Of a stretch of 64,000 nucleotides of DNA, positions 9,303 through 17,588 are shown in pieces. Position 1 is the first letter of the stretch; the number at the start of each line of letters is the position of its first letter. This DNA is from JAZREA01 sp045660545. GTDB lineage: Bacteria; Bacillota; Clostridia; Monoglobales; Firm-18. Position numbers and translations under genes: made by a program. The notes beneath the pieces were generated by a model that saw only the letters and a list, made by a program, of their open reading frames with translations, had not been told where the DNA came from and searched no databases. The stretch spans positions 21,731 through 85,730 of the forward strand of contig JAZREA010000018.1 in the NCBI GenBank assembly GCA_045660545.1, given 5' to 3'.

Positions 9303-9773
9303 ATGTTAAATCGGAAAAGTTTTATGTGTTTGCTTGTTGCTCTGATTTTAGTTGTTTCAGGAATGCTTTTTGTGGATTATTTTGAGGAAGACCGTATTCA
9401 AGCTGATATTGATGTAAAATTTGCGAGCGATTATGGGAATTTAATAATTGGTATGCTTAATGAGAGCATACAAACGGAAGAGGACGCAGTACATAAATAT
9501 AATTCAGAAAACACAAGATACGGCTATCGCTTAGTTGAACTGTATCCTTATAATTCCTACCTGAAAGACCGTAAATTTAATGATATTATAATGTTACTTG
9601 ACCAGGCTTCCGGATGCGATGCGTTCTATGAAATTGATATGAGCAAAGAATTATACGATAAATTAAATACGCTTGGACAGGCAGTTTTTAGTAGACCTCA
9701 AAAATATACAGATGAAATGCTCGAAGAGACTTTGGAAGCATTAAGTGCGTCGGTTGATTTTAATGTGAAATAG
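9303..9773 (+). CDS. hypothetical secreted or membrane-anchored protein
   Basis: A 156-residue protein with one N-terminal hydrophobic segment (about residues 5-22) and a soluble, acidic, mostly helical remainder, so it is probably anchored and facing outward. No cysteine lipobox and no family are recognised. The ATG at 9303 follows AAAGGGAGA with nine-base spacing and is preferred over the in-frame TTG at 9273. It lies between two other unknown membrane genes, suggesting lineage-specific envelope genes. Confidence 0.6.
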   Translation: MLNRKSFMCLLVALILVVSGMLFVDYFEEDRIQADIDVKFASDYGNLIIGMLNESIQTEEDAVHKYNSENTRYGYRLVELYPYNSYLKDRKFNDIIMLLDQASGCDAFYEIDMSKELYDKLNTLGQAVFSRPQKYTDEMLEETLEALSASVDFNVK

Positions 9774-9822
9774 ATATGATACAGGTATTTTGTCAATCTG
9801 TAACAATAGAAGGATATAACTG

Positions 9823-10566
9823 ATGGAAAACAACTATGAACATATGTCGAAAACGAGAAGAACGTATTTTTTAAGGCTTGCAGGCAGAATACTTGTTTTC
9901 GTTATTGCAATTTTAATATACGTATTTGATAAAAAAGCTTTTGATTTTGCGGACGGGGCGAACTTCTTTAATGGCTTTTCGCTCCTGCACATTTTGTGGG
10001 CGCTTTGGATGTGCGATATGCTCCTGCAACTTGTCCCTGTAAAATCACATATTTCAATAGGCTCTCAAAAGGTCTTTGAGTCGCTGTTTAAACCGATAAA
10101 GGAAAAGATTAACTACCAAAGCCTTAAACAATACATAAAGGACACGACCGCATCAGCGTACAAGGTTATGTTAATCTGGATTATATTAACTCTTTTAATC
10201 AGTATGTTGTATGTTACAGGGATTTTGGACACCGGAATGATGGTCCTGATTGCTACGTTCTTTTATGTCTGTGATCTTATATGCGTTCTTATTTGGTGCC
10301 CGTTCAGGTTGATTATGCATAACAAATGCTGTACGACATGCAGGATATTTAACTGGGACCACCTGATGATGTTTTTGCCCATTGTTGCATTAAATAGCGT
10401 TTTTTCGTGGTCGTTAGTTTTGCTTTCGGTTGTTGTATGGGCTGTCTGGGAACTGTGCGTCCTTATGTATCCCGAAAGGTTTTGGGAGAACAGTAATATG
10501 GCGCTTCGTTGTTCCGAGTGCACGGATAAACTTTGCGTACAGTATTGTAGAAAACTCAGGAAATAG
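9823..10566 (+). CDS. hypothetical polytopic membrane protein with cysteine motifs
   Basis: The 247 residues contain about five or six membrane segments (near 18-35, 47-65, 108-130, 137-157, 183-210). Two cysteine clusters, 'NKCCTTCRIFNWDH' (about 165) and 'LRCSECTDKLCVQYC' at the C-terminus, look able to bind a metal or Fe-S centre. I do not recognise the family with certainty. The start ATG follows AGAAGGATAT. No substrate is evident. Confidence 0.65.
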   Translation: MENNYEHMSKTRRTYFLRLAGRILVFVIAILIYVFDKKAFDFADGANFFNGFSLLHILWALWMCDMLLQLVPVKSHISIGSQKVFESLFKPIKEKINYQSLKQYIKDTTASAYKVMLIWIILTLLISMLYVTGILDTGMMVLIATFFYVCDLICVLIWCPFRLIMHNKCCTTCRIFNWDHLMMFLPIVALNSVFSWSLVLLSVVVWAVWELCVLMYPERFWENSNMALRCSECTDKLCVQYCRKLRK

Positions 10567-10606
10567 GTTACATATAATTAATCATATATAGAAAAGAGGA
10601 GACAGC

Positions 10607-10798
10607 ATGAAAAAATTATTCAAATCAAGTACAGACAAAAAGATTTGCGGAATATGCGGAGGACTTGGGGAGTATTTTGGTATTGATTCCACGCTTATAA
10701 GACTTGCGTGGGTTGTATTTACCTTTTTTGCAGGCTCCGGGATTTTGGCGTACATAATTGCGGCGATTGTTATACCGTCTGATAGCGAAAAATTATAA
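10607..10798 (+). CDS. PspC domain protein
   Basis: A 63-residue single-domain PspC protein. PspC domains are small membrane proteins linked to phage-shock or envelope-stress responses in other bacteria. The signature is intact: 'KKICGICGGLGEYFGIDSTLIRLAWVVF' across residues 11-38, then a hydrophobic segment ending in 'VIPSD'. RBS AGAGGAG precedes the ATG. It overlaps none of its neighbours but closely precedes a methyltransferase-like gene. Stress control is inferred from the family only. Confidence 0.88.
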   Translation: MKKLFKSSTDKKICGICGGLGEYFGIDSTLIRLAWVVFTFFAGSGILAYIIAAIVIPSDSEKL

Positions 10799-10820
10799 TT
10801 GTATTAGCGGAGTTGGAATT

Positions 10821-11492
10821 ATGTTTAAAAAACTGATTGCTGAATCTGTAATAAAATTCGTTCTTGGCGTCCTGGTGGTTGGAATGTTGATTTTTATACC
10901 TGCCGGGACGTTTTTGTACAAAAACGGGTGGGTGTTTATGTCGGTGCAGTTTGTGCCGATGTTTATAGCCGGCCTTGTTATGATGGTTAAAAATCCGCAA
11001 TTACTCAAAAAGCGTATGAACGCGAAAGAACAAGGCAAAGCCCAGAAGATTGTAATCTTTATTAGTGGCTTGATATTTGCTCTTGGTTTTATTGCTGCGG
11101 GGCTTAACTATCGTCTTGGTTGGTACACCTTGCCGAATTACGTTTCGACGTCTGCGACTGTTGCTTTCCTTGCAGGATATTTTCTTTACGCACAGGTGCT
11201 AAGACAAAACCCATACCTCTCACGTACGGTTGAAATACAAGACGGCCAAAAGGTAGTTTCCGACGGCTTGTACGGCGTTGTGCGCCATCCTATGTACACC
11301 GCTACGTTAATTATGTTCCTGGCTGCACCTTTAATTTTGGGCTCGATATATTCTTTGCTTGTTTTTGCTGCATATCCGTTTGCGATAGTGAAAAGGATTA
11401 AAGCGGAGGAAGAACTGCTGAAAAAAGAGTTACTGGGATATGCCGATTATATGAAAAAAGTAAAATTTAGAGTTGTTCCATTTATCTGGTAG
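10821..11492 (+). CDS. ICMT/PEMT-like membrane methyltransferase family protein
   Basis: A 223-residue protein with about five membrane segments. The C-terminal part has the isoprenylcysteine carboxyl methyltransferase-like pattern: 'GLYGVVRHPMYTA' (His-Pro-x-Tyr binding the SAM cofactor) followed by 'RIKAEEELLKKELLGYADYMKKV'. In bacteria such proteins are mostly uncharacterised and methylate lipids or small isoprenoids. The start ATG at 10821 follows GCGGAGTTGG; the upstream in-frame extension to 10758 overlaps the PspC gene and is less likely. Substrate unknown. Confidence 0.8.
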   Translation: MFKKLIAESVIKFVLGVLVVGMLIFIPAGTFLYKNGWVFMSVQFVPMFIAGLVMMVKNPQLLKKRMNAKEQGKAQKIVIFISGLIFALGFIAAGLNYRLGWYTLPNYVSTSATVAFLAGYFLYAQVLRQNPYLSRTVEIQDGQKVVSDGLYGVVRHPMYTATLIMFLAAPLILGSIYSLLVFAAYPFAIVKRIKAEEELLKKELLGYADYMKKVKFRVVPFIW

Positions 11493-11597
11493 ATTGGTTA
11501 GAATTTGAAAAAATATTCAAGTATATATTTTTACTTAAATTTTGTACTTTAATTAGTACAGTCGAATATTATTGTAATACTGGCATTTTGCTATATT

Positions 11598-11643
11598 AAT
11601 ACAGAACTTAGTATAGAATACATACTATACTAAGTTCTGTATT
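11598..11643. terminator. 19-bp perfect inverted repeat upstream of the symporter gene
   Basis: Arms 11598-11616 and 11625-11643 are perfectly complementary around an 8-base loop and are followed by a short T-run. It could terminate the upstream transcript, but its right arm also runs into the -35 of the next promoter, so an operator role is possible. Confidence 0.6.
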
Positions 11644-11670
11644 GATTTTTATAAATACATGTGTTATAAT
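11642..11670 (+). promoter_or_regulatory. promoter of the sodium/solute symporter gene
   Basis: TTGATT (11642-11647) and TATAAT (11665-11670) have a 17-bp spacer, and TG at 11662-11663 gives an extended -10. The start codon lies 35 bases downstream. Confidence 0.7.
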
Positions 11671-11704
11671 GTGCGAAACAGTTGATTTTTGGGAGGAATG
11701 TAAT

Positions 11705-13261
11705 ATGAGTATTGATACAATTCAGATTCTTATAGCTATGATAATATATATGGCTGCTGTAATTGTTATTGGTATTTCGTTTGCCAAAAAGGCAAACGCC
11801 AATTCAGAGAACTATTACCTTGGAGGACGTTCTTTGGGCCCGTGGGTAACTGCTATGAGTGCAGAAGCATCTGACATGAGCGGATGGCTTCTTATGGGTC
11901 TGCCGGGTGTTGCTTACTGGTGTGGACTGGCTGACGCTGCGTGGACTGCAATAGGCCTTGCGGTAGGTACATATTTTAACTGGTTGCTTGTGTCAAAAAG
12001 ACTTAGAAGATACAGCATAAGAGCAAACAACGCAATTACCCTGCCGGAATTTTTCTCAAACAGATTCCGCGAGAATAAAAAGGTTATTTTGACAATTTCT
12101 GCGTTATTTATTCTTGTGTTCTTTACTGTTTATGCGGCAAGCTGCTTTGTAACATGCGGTAAGCTGTTTTCAACTTTGTTTGGCGCTCCTTATATTACAA
12201 TGATGCTTGTTGGCGCCGCTTTTGTGTTGATATATACAATCTTAGGCGGCTTCCTTGCTGAGAGTGCGTCGGATTTTATGCAAGGTATAGTTATGATAGT
12301 AGCGCTGGTTGTTATAGTTGTTGTCAGCGTAATTTACGCAGGCGGCTTTGGCGCTATAATTGAAAATGCTAAGCAAATCCCGGGGTTTTTTGATTTCTTT
12401 GGACTTGCTACACCTCAAATCGGTGCAGACGGTCAACAGATAGTTGAAGCAGGTAAGCCTGTTTTCGGTGCGGCTTCTGACTATGGACTTCTCAGCATAT
12501 GCTCTATGCTTGCGTGGGGTCTTGGATACTTCGGTATGCCTCAGGTTCTTTTAAGATTTATGGCAATAAGGGAAGAAAAGGAACTTAAAATGTCAAGAAG
12601 AATAGCGATGATTTGGGTTGTTATTTCTCTTGCGGTAGCAGTATTTATCGGTATCGTAGGCAGAAAACTGTTCCCGCTTGCGCACCTTAGCGCATCTTCT
12701 GCTGAGAATATATTTATTACTCTTTCTACAAGTTATCTTCCTGCAATCTTGGCCGGCTTTGTAATGGCAGGAATTCTTGCAGCAACGATTAGCTCGTCTG
12801 ACTCTTATCTTTTGATTGCAGCTTCTGCGTTTGCGAAGAACATATATCAGGGTGTTGCAAAGAAAGATGCAAGCGACAAGCAGGTAATGCTGGTCACAAG
12901 GATTACACTTCTTGTAATTGCTTTGATTGCTATTGTAATTGCTTTGGATGAAAATAGCGTAATATTTAAAATCGTTTCCTTTGCATGGGCAGGATTTGGC
13001 GCAACTTTTGGTCCGTTGATGTTGTTCTCGCTGTTCTGGAAGAGGACGACAAAAGAGGGTGCAGTTGCGGGTATGGTAAGCGGTGCAGCTATGGTGTTTA
13101 TCTGGAAGCTTGTTATAAGCAAGCTTGGCGGAGCGTTTGCTATATATGAACTTTTACCGGCATTTTTGATTTCTTCTCTTGTAATTGTTTTGGTATCCTT
13201 GTTGACACCGGCACCTTCCAAGGAAATTATAGAAGATTTTGACGCCGTGTGCGCAAAGTAA
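11705..13261 (+). CDS. sodium/solute symporter, PutP-like (SSS family)
   Basis: A 518-residue member of the sodium:solute symporter family, most like sodium/proline symporters. About 13 membrane segments are predicted. Diagnostic pieces are 'ENYYLGGRSLGPWVTAMSAEASDMSGWLLMG' split across residues 30-60 (sodium and proline site), 'YTILGGFLAE', and 'GILAATISSSDSYLLIAASAF' near 370 with the sodium-binding Ser pair. ATG 11705 follows GGGAGGA; the frame extends to 11642 but that would translate the promoter. Expressed alone, between the inverted repeat and its own terminator. Proline as substrate is likely but unproven. Confidence 0.9.
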   Translation: MSIDTIQILIAMIIYMAAVIVIGISFAKKANANSENYYLGGRSLGPWVTAMSAEASDMSGWLLMGLPGVAYWCGLADAAWTAIGLAVGTYFNWLLVSKRLRRYSIRANNAITLPEFFSNRFRENKKVILTISALFILVFFTVYAASCFVTCGKLFSTLFGAPYITMMLVGAAFVLIYTILGGFLAESASDFMQGIVMIVALVVIVVVSVIYAGGFGAIIENAKQIPGFFDFFGLATPQIGADGQQIVEAGKPVFGAASDYGLLSICSMLAWGLGYFGMPQVLLRFMAIREEKELKMSRRIAMIWVVISLAVAVFIGIVGRKLFPLAHLSASSAENIFITLSTSYLPAILAGFVMAGILAATISSSDSYLLIAASAFAKNIYQGVAKKDASDKQVMLVTRITLLVIALIAIVIALDENSVIFKIVSFAWAGFGATFGPLMLFSLFWKRTTKEGAVAGMVSGAAMVFIWKLVISKLGGAFAIYELLPAFLISSLVIVLVSLLTPAPSKEIIEDFDAVCAK

Positions 13262-13279
13262 GTTTTAATATTTAAAAAA

Positions 13280-13322
13280 TAATGACAATTCCTTTTTAGG
13301 GGATTGTCATTATCTTTTTTTA
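13280..13322 (+). terminator. rho-independent terminator of the symporter gene
   Basis: Arms AATGACAAT-CC and GG-ATTGTCATT (13281-13292 and 13300-13311) are followed by TCTTTTTTT. The right arm also contains the -35 of the next promoter. Confidence 0.85.
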
Positions 13323-13332
13323 ATGGTATAAT
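13304..13332 (+). promoter_or_regulatory. promoter of the PHP-family phosphatase gene
   Basis: TTGTCA (13304-13309) sits inside the preceding terminator stem. TATAAT (13327-13332) follows after 17 bp, with TG at 13324-13325 forming an extended -10. Confidence 0.65.
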
Positions 13333-13379
13333 TGTCCCGTCTAAAAATTGAGATATTTTAATTTTAGGGAGCTGTAATT

Positions 13380-14195
13380 ATGAATAATTTACAAAACTTA
13401 CATACCCACACATCCTATTCTGACGGAGCTGATACACCGGAAGAAATTATCCTTACTGCAATAGATAAGGGTTTTGATTCGATTGGCTTTTCGGGGCACT
13501 CGTATATGCATTATGCACCTGACCATTCGATGTCGATAGAGGGAACCGAGCAGTATAAAAAAGATGTTGCCTTACTTAAAGAAAAGTACAAAGATAAGAT
13601 TGAAATCTTTTGTGGACTTGAGTTTGATATGTATTCTGAAGTTGACCTATCGGGATATGACTATCTTATAGGTTCTTTTCACTACTTTTTGATTGACGGC
13701 AAACACGTTGGATTTGATCGCAGCCAAGAGGTTGTAAAAGGTGTTATTGACCGGTATTTTGGCGGTAATGGTATGGAGTATGCAAAGGCATATTACAAAG
13801 GGCTTTGCGAACTCCCTAAATACGGAAAGTTTGATATTGTCGGCCACTTTGATTTAATTACCAAGCATTGCGAAAATATTGAGTTTTTTGACCAGGAGTC
13901 TGCGGAATATAAAAATGCTGCTATGGAGGCGGTAGATGCTTTGGCAGGTAAAATTCCTTTTTTTGAAGTAAATACCGGCGCCATAGCCAGAGGTTATCGT
14001 AAAACTCCGTATCCATCTGAATTTTTAATAAAAGAATTAAAAAACCACGGGTTTGGTGCCGTAATTTCTTCTGATTGCCATTCTGTGAAAGACCTTGACT
14101 GTGGCTTTGAGTGTGCAAAAGAACTGTTGAAGCATTGCGGATTTAAGGAGCAATATATTCTAACAAAACAAGGGTTTAAAGCTGTCTCTTTATAA
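13380..14195 (+). CDS. PHP-type histidinol-phosphatase-like protein (HisJ/HisK family)
   Basis: A 271-residue PHP metallophosphatase, most like the HisJ/HisK type that dephosphorylates L-histidinol phosphate. Metal-binding motifs are present: 'NLHTHTSYSDG' near the N-terminus, 'GFSGHS', a glutamate in 'GLEFDMY', 'YLIGSFHYF', 'DIVGHFDLI' and the final 'ISSDCHS'. The length fits the family. No other histidine-biosynthesis gene is nearby, so the assignment to that pathway is by family only. RBS GGGAGCTG; own promoter. It is followed by eutH with a short gap. Confidence 0.85.
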   Translation: MNNLQNLHTHTSYSDGADTPEEIILTAIDKGFDSIGFSGHSYMHYAPDHSMSIEGTEQYKKDVALLKEKYKDKIEIFCGLEFDMYSEVDLSGYDYLIGSFHYFLIDGKHVGFDRSQEVVKGVIDRYFGGNGMEYAKAYYKGLCELPKYGKFDIVGHFDLITKHCENIEFFDQESAEYKNAAMEAVDALAGKIPFFEVNTGAIARGYRKTPYPSEFLIKELKNHGFGAVISSDCHSVKDLDCGFECAKELLKHCGFKEQYILTKQGFKAVSL

Positions 14196-14255
14196 ATTCG
14201 TGTTAAAAAAACGGTACATGGTATCTTCTGTCAGTACAGAAAGGAATTGAAGACA

Positions 14256-15347
14256 ATGTTTGTGTTACAAATGATATTTGCAATATTTGCGCTTGTTGGT
14301 GCGCTTGACCGTATAACCGGTAACCACTTAAAACTTGGATATGAGTTTGAAAAAGGGATACTCTCAACAGGCCAGCTTGCACTGGCGATGGTGGGTATGA
14401 TTACAGTTGCGCCTGTAATTGGCACGGTACTTGGTCCGGTTTTAGCACCTATTGCGAATTTTTTACATATAGACTTATCGTTTATAGCAGGGTTTGTTGC
14501 AAACGACATGGGAGGAGCATCGATTGCGAACGAGCTTGCCGTAGCGGAAGCGTGGGGCGGCTTTAACGGTCTTGTTGTTGCATCAATGATGGGCGTTACA
14601 ATATGTTTTACAATCCCGATTGCATTAAAAACAATAGATGCAAAACATCACAAGGAAGTTTTAAGCGGCATACTTTGTGGTATATCGACAATCCCGGTAG
14701 GCTGCATAGTTTCCGGATTGTGTATGGGGTATGAGTTTTCTAAGCTGATTTTAAACCTTTTGCCTATAATTATTACTTCTCTAATTACTTGTGTCGGGCT
14801 GATTTTAAACCCTGAGTTGTGCAGAAAAATTTTTAACATAATAGGGAAAATTATAATATTAATTATAACTGCCGGGCTGGCTTTGGGTATTTTTACACAC
14901 CTTACAGGCTATACAATAATACCGAATTTGACACCTGTAAGCGAAGGCTTTGAGACAGTGTGTGAAATTGCAATTATACTTGCAGGAGTTTTCCCGTTAA
15001 TCGCTGTTGTTTCAAAGATTTTTGGCAGGTTTTTTGCTAAAATCGGAAAGGCTGTAAAGATTAATGACGCGTCTGTTCTTGGGATTATTGCTTCTCTTGC
15101 TAACAGTCTTCCGATGTTTGACCTTATAGCCAAGATGGATACAAAGGGAAGAATTATGAACATGGCGTTTGCCGTTTCGGCTTCTTTTGTGTTTGGCGAC
15201 CATTTGGCTTTTACGATGGTATTTGATGAAAAATATATTGTCGGAATGATTGTCGGCAAACTTGTGGGTGGCGTATGTGCTCTTGTGCTTGCACATTTGC
15301 TATACAAATTTTCTTACAATAAGAAAAGTTATAATTTCTCAGGTTAA
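14256..15347 (+). CDS. eutH: ethanolamine permease-like protein EutH, without an eut operon
   Basis: EutH is a membrane protein thought to admit ethanolamine at low external concentrations. This copy has 363 residues and about ten membrane segments. Recognisable stretches include 'FAIFALVGALDRITGNHLKLG', 'FVANDMGGASIANELA' and 'SLANSLPMFDLIAKMDTKGRI'. I chose ATG 14256, ten bases from AAAGGA (14240-14245), because the in-frame TTG at 14247 is only one base from that site. None of the ammonia-lyase, microcompartment or regulatory eut genes are in the window, so this is an orphan permease; the true substrate could differ. Confidence 0.88.
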   Translation: MFVLQMIFAIFALVGALDRITGNHLKLGYEFEKGILSTGQLALAMVGMITVAPVIGTVLGPVLAPIANFLHIDLSFIAGFVANDMGGASIANELAVAEAWGGFNGLVVASMMGVTICFTIPIALKTIDAKHHKEVLSGILCGISTIPVGCIVSGLCMGYEFSKLILNLLPIIITSLITCVGLILNPELCRKIFNIIGKIIILIITAGLALGIFTHLTGYTIIPNLTPVSEGFETVCEIAIILAGVFPLIAVVSKIFGRFFAKIGKAVKINDASVLGIIASLANSLPMFDLIAKMDTKGRIMNMAFAVSASFVFGDHLAFTMVFDEKYIVGMIVGKLVGGVCALVLAHLLYKFSYNKKSYNFSG

Positions 15348-15377
15348 TTTTTGCAATAAATAAGTTAATTTTTAATA

Positions 15378-15406
15378 TTGAAAAGCTGATTAAAGTATAT
15401 TAGAAT
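15378..15406 (+). promoter_or_regulatory. promoter of the opine-dehydrogenase-family gene
   Basis: TTGAAA (15378-15383) and TAGAAT (15401-15406) are separated by 17 bp, about 50 bases before the start codon. Confidence 0.65.
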
Positions 15407-15455
15407 AACCTTAACTAAATGTGCTTAGTACAAAAACAGAAAGGAAGATTTAATC

Positions 15456-16565
15456 ATGACACCTAAGAAAATTGCGGTTTTAGGCGGCGGTAACGGTGCC
15501 CACACTATGGCGGCTGAATTTGCGCTTAAAGGACACACTGTTAACCTTTTTGAAATGCCAAGATTCAAGAACAATATGAAGAAAGTATTTGAAACAAAAA
15601 CTATAAAGCTTCAGGGAAATATTAAGGAACTTCAGGGACCTGTTGAACTTAACATGGTTACAGACGATATTGAAAAGGCAGTTGAAGGATGCCGTTATAT
15701 TTGTATCGTTGCTCCGGCTTTTGCTCATTCAGGCTATGCAGAGATACTTAAAGGACGTCTCCACAAGGACCAGATCGTTGTTACATATCCCGGTGCTTTT
15801 TCAGCACTTGTTTTGAAAAAGGCGTATGGAGACAGTGAGGATTGCCCTGTTTTTGCTGATGCAAACAACCTTCCTTATGACTCAAGACTTGTTGAGCCCG
15901 GTTCTGATACAGTAAACGTATTTGGCCGTAATCCTATAAACATCGCTTTCTTACCTGCGGACAAAGGTCCTGAGCTTATTGACGAGATGAGAGAAGATTT
16001 ATTCCCGTTTGAAAAGATTTATACAGACGTTTTAGAATGTGGTCTTGCTATCGTTAACCCTGACTGGCATGCAGGCCCTGTACTTTTCAACATTTCCAGA
16101 ATTGAAAGCCCACAGGTTAACTTCTTCTTGTATGAACACGGCTGGACTCCGTCTGCCTGCCGTCTTAATATTGCTATGGACAAAGAGCGTAAGGCTATCG
16201 GCGAGGTGTTGGGATACAACCTTCGTCCTATGGAAGACTTCGCAGGACGTCCTGACGACTACAAATGGACATGGCAGGATTTATATAAAGAAGGACACGG
16301 TTCTATAGGTCTTACACCAATTTGCGGACCTAACGACCTTAGCAGCCGTTATCTTACAGAGGACATTCCTTTTGGTCTCGTGCCATGGGCAGCTATTGCT
16401 GAGCTTATTGGTGTAGATATGCCTCTTACAAACGGATTTATCGACATTATAAATGTTGTTCACGAGAGAGACTGGAGAGCAGAAGGACGTAATCTTGAAC
16501 AGCTTGGTATCGCAGGCATGGACAAGGAAACACTCCTTAAATATGTTCGTACAGGTAAAAAATAA
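15456..16565 (+). CDS. NAD/NADP octopine/nopaline dehydrogenase family protein
   Basis: A soluble oxidoreductase of 369 residues. The N-terminal Rossmann fold starts with 'KIAVLGGGNGAHTMAAEFALKGH', the dinucleotide motif GGGNGA. The C-terminal half matches the octopine/nopaline dehydrogenase domain, with 'PDWHAGPVLFNISRIE' (about 203-218) and 'GHGSIGLTPICGPNDLSSRYLTEDIPFG' in which the family's substrate-site residues lie. These enzymes join an amino acid and a 2-oxo acid reductively, or act in reverse; which acids are used cannot be inferred. ATG follows AGAAAGGAAG. Monocistronic: its own promoter and a strong terminator bracket it. Confidence 0.88.
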   Translation: MTPKKIAVLGGGNGAHTMAAEFALKGHTVNLFEMPRFKNNMKKVFETKTIKLQGNIKELQGPVELNMVTDDIEKAVEGCRYICIVAPAFAHSGYAEILKGRLHKDQIVVTYPGAFSALVLKKAYGDSEDCPVFADANNLPYDSRLVEPGSDTVNVFGRNPINIAFLPADKGPELIDEMREDLFPFEKIYTDVLECGLAIVNPDWHAGPVLFNISRIESPQVNFFLYEHGWTPSACRLNIAMDKERKAIGEVLGYNLRPMEDFAGRPDDYKWTWQDLYKEGHGSIGLTPICGPNDLSSRYLTEDIPFGLVPWAAIAELIGVDMPLTNGFIDIINVVHERDWRAEGRNLEQLGIAGMDKETLLKYVRTGKK

Positions 16566-16576
16566 TATTGACATAA

Positions 16577-16613
16577 AAACATCCTGATGGTTAACCATCA
16601 GGATGTTTTTTTA
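16577..16613. terminator. rho-independent terminator, usable from both strands
   Basis: A 13-pair perfect stem (AACATCCTGATGG with its complement, loop TTAA) is followed by a T-run on the + strand and preceded by A's. It can serve both the + gene and the converging AraC gene. Confidence 0.9.
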
Positions 16614-16616
16614 TAA

Positions 16617-17453
16617 CTACAATTTGAAATTTGTAAGGTTGTTTTTTGGTGCTTCGTTCATGATTTTTGAATATGTACGATAAAAGCTTGAATAACTGTT
16701 AAAACCAGCTTTTGTACATGCTTCCGAAAGAGACATACCCTTTGAACAAAGCTCTCTCATAAGCACGATTCTTTTGTATGATATGTATTTTTTGATTGTA
16801 AAGCCGGTTTGCTCCTTGAAAAAACGACACAGGTACTGTTTTGTGAAGAAAAATTCGTTTGCGATTGTTTCAAGAGAATTTTGCTCTGTTAAATGGTCGT
16901 TAATGTATTGCAAAACGTCTTTAATCTTTGTGTATCCACGCTTTGTGACGTTAGCCTTTGCGGTTTGTTTATTAATGTTATAAAGCAGTTCGATTATTAC
17001 ACTTTTTACAACTGTGATACACACGTTTTCTTCTGAAGTGTATTTTTCAAGCTTTGAAAAAATATCATTAATTCCGCTTTTTATTACGGTATCTGCAGGA
17101 ATTACGTTGTTTGTGCCTATCATACGGTTGAATACCATATCGCTAAAATCGATGCATTCGTTTTTTAAGAAGAAGTCAAGATTTATGGTTAAAAGAATAA
17201 AATCAATTTTTGAATTTTCTTTTACCAGACTGTGATGCAGCTCGTTGTTGTTTAGAATCATAACGTCGTACGGCTTTAGTGCGGTCCTTTTGCCTTCGAT
17301 TACAAAGTCGATGTCGCCGTCTAAAAGCATAAATGCAGCGAAAATGTCTTTGTCTATATGAGGGCTTGATGAGTTATTGTTTGTACCGACCTTGTGTATG
17401 TACGAAAAGCCGTGCTCTGCGCTGGTACATTCTCTTAACAAGAGTTCTTCCAT
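16617..17453 (-). CDS. AraC family transcriptional regulator
   Basis: A 278-residue regulator with an N-terminal cupin-like sensing domain (about 30-120, with 'PHIDKDIFAAFMLLDGDIDFVI' and 'LNNNELHHSL') and a C-terminal pair of helix-turn-helix motifs: 'NSLETIANEFFFTKQYLCRFFKEQTG' and 'SLSEACTKAGFNSYSSFYRTYSKIM'. I chose the third in-frame ATG (17453): TAGGA lies nine bases before it, while the first ATG (17474) has no RBS. It is divergent from a PHP-domain gene, the likely target. A promoter is visible at 17486-17514. The ligand is unknown, probably a sugar or similar small molecule. Confidence 0.9.
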   Translation of the reverse strand: MEELLLRECTSAEHGFSYIHKVGTNNNSSSPHIDKDIFAAFMLLDGDIDFVIEGKRTALKPYDVMILNNNELHHSLVKENSKIDFILLTINLDFFLKNECIDFSDMVFNRMIGTNNVIPADTVIKSGINDIFSKLEKYTSEENVCITVVKSVIIELLYNINKQTAKANVTKRGYTKIKDVLQYINDHLTEQNSLETIANEFFFTKQYLCRFFKEQTGFTIKKYISYKRIVLMRELCSKGMSLSEACTKAGFNSYSSFYRTYSKIMNEAPKNNLTNFKL

Positions 17454-17485
17454 TAAAATCATTCCTATGTGCATAATTTTTATTA

Positions 17486-17514
17486 ATTATAGCATATTGG
17501 AATACCTATTTCAA
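17486..17514 (-). promoter_or_regulatory. promoter of the AraC gene
   Basis: On the minus strand TTGAAA (17514-17509) and TATAAT (17491-17486) are separated by 17 bp. It is back to back with the promoter of the PHP gene. Confidence 0.7.
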
Positions 17515-17525
17515 GTAGCTTAATT

Positions 17526-17555
17526 TTGACAAACAATAGTGAAATATGATATACT
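17526..17555 (+). promoter_or_regulatory. promoter of the PHP-domain gene
   Basis: A perfect TTGACA (17526-17531) and TATACT (17550-17555) are separated by 18 bp. The -35 lies only 12 bp from the -35 of the divergent AraC gene, so one bound regulator could control both. Confidence 0.7.
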
Positions 17556-17588
17556 TAGTCTAACATAATGCAAGGACGGGGTTATAAT

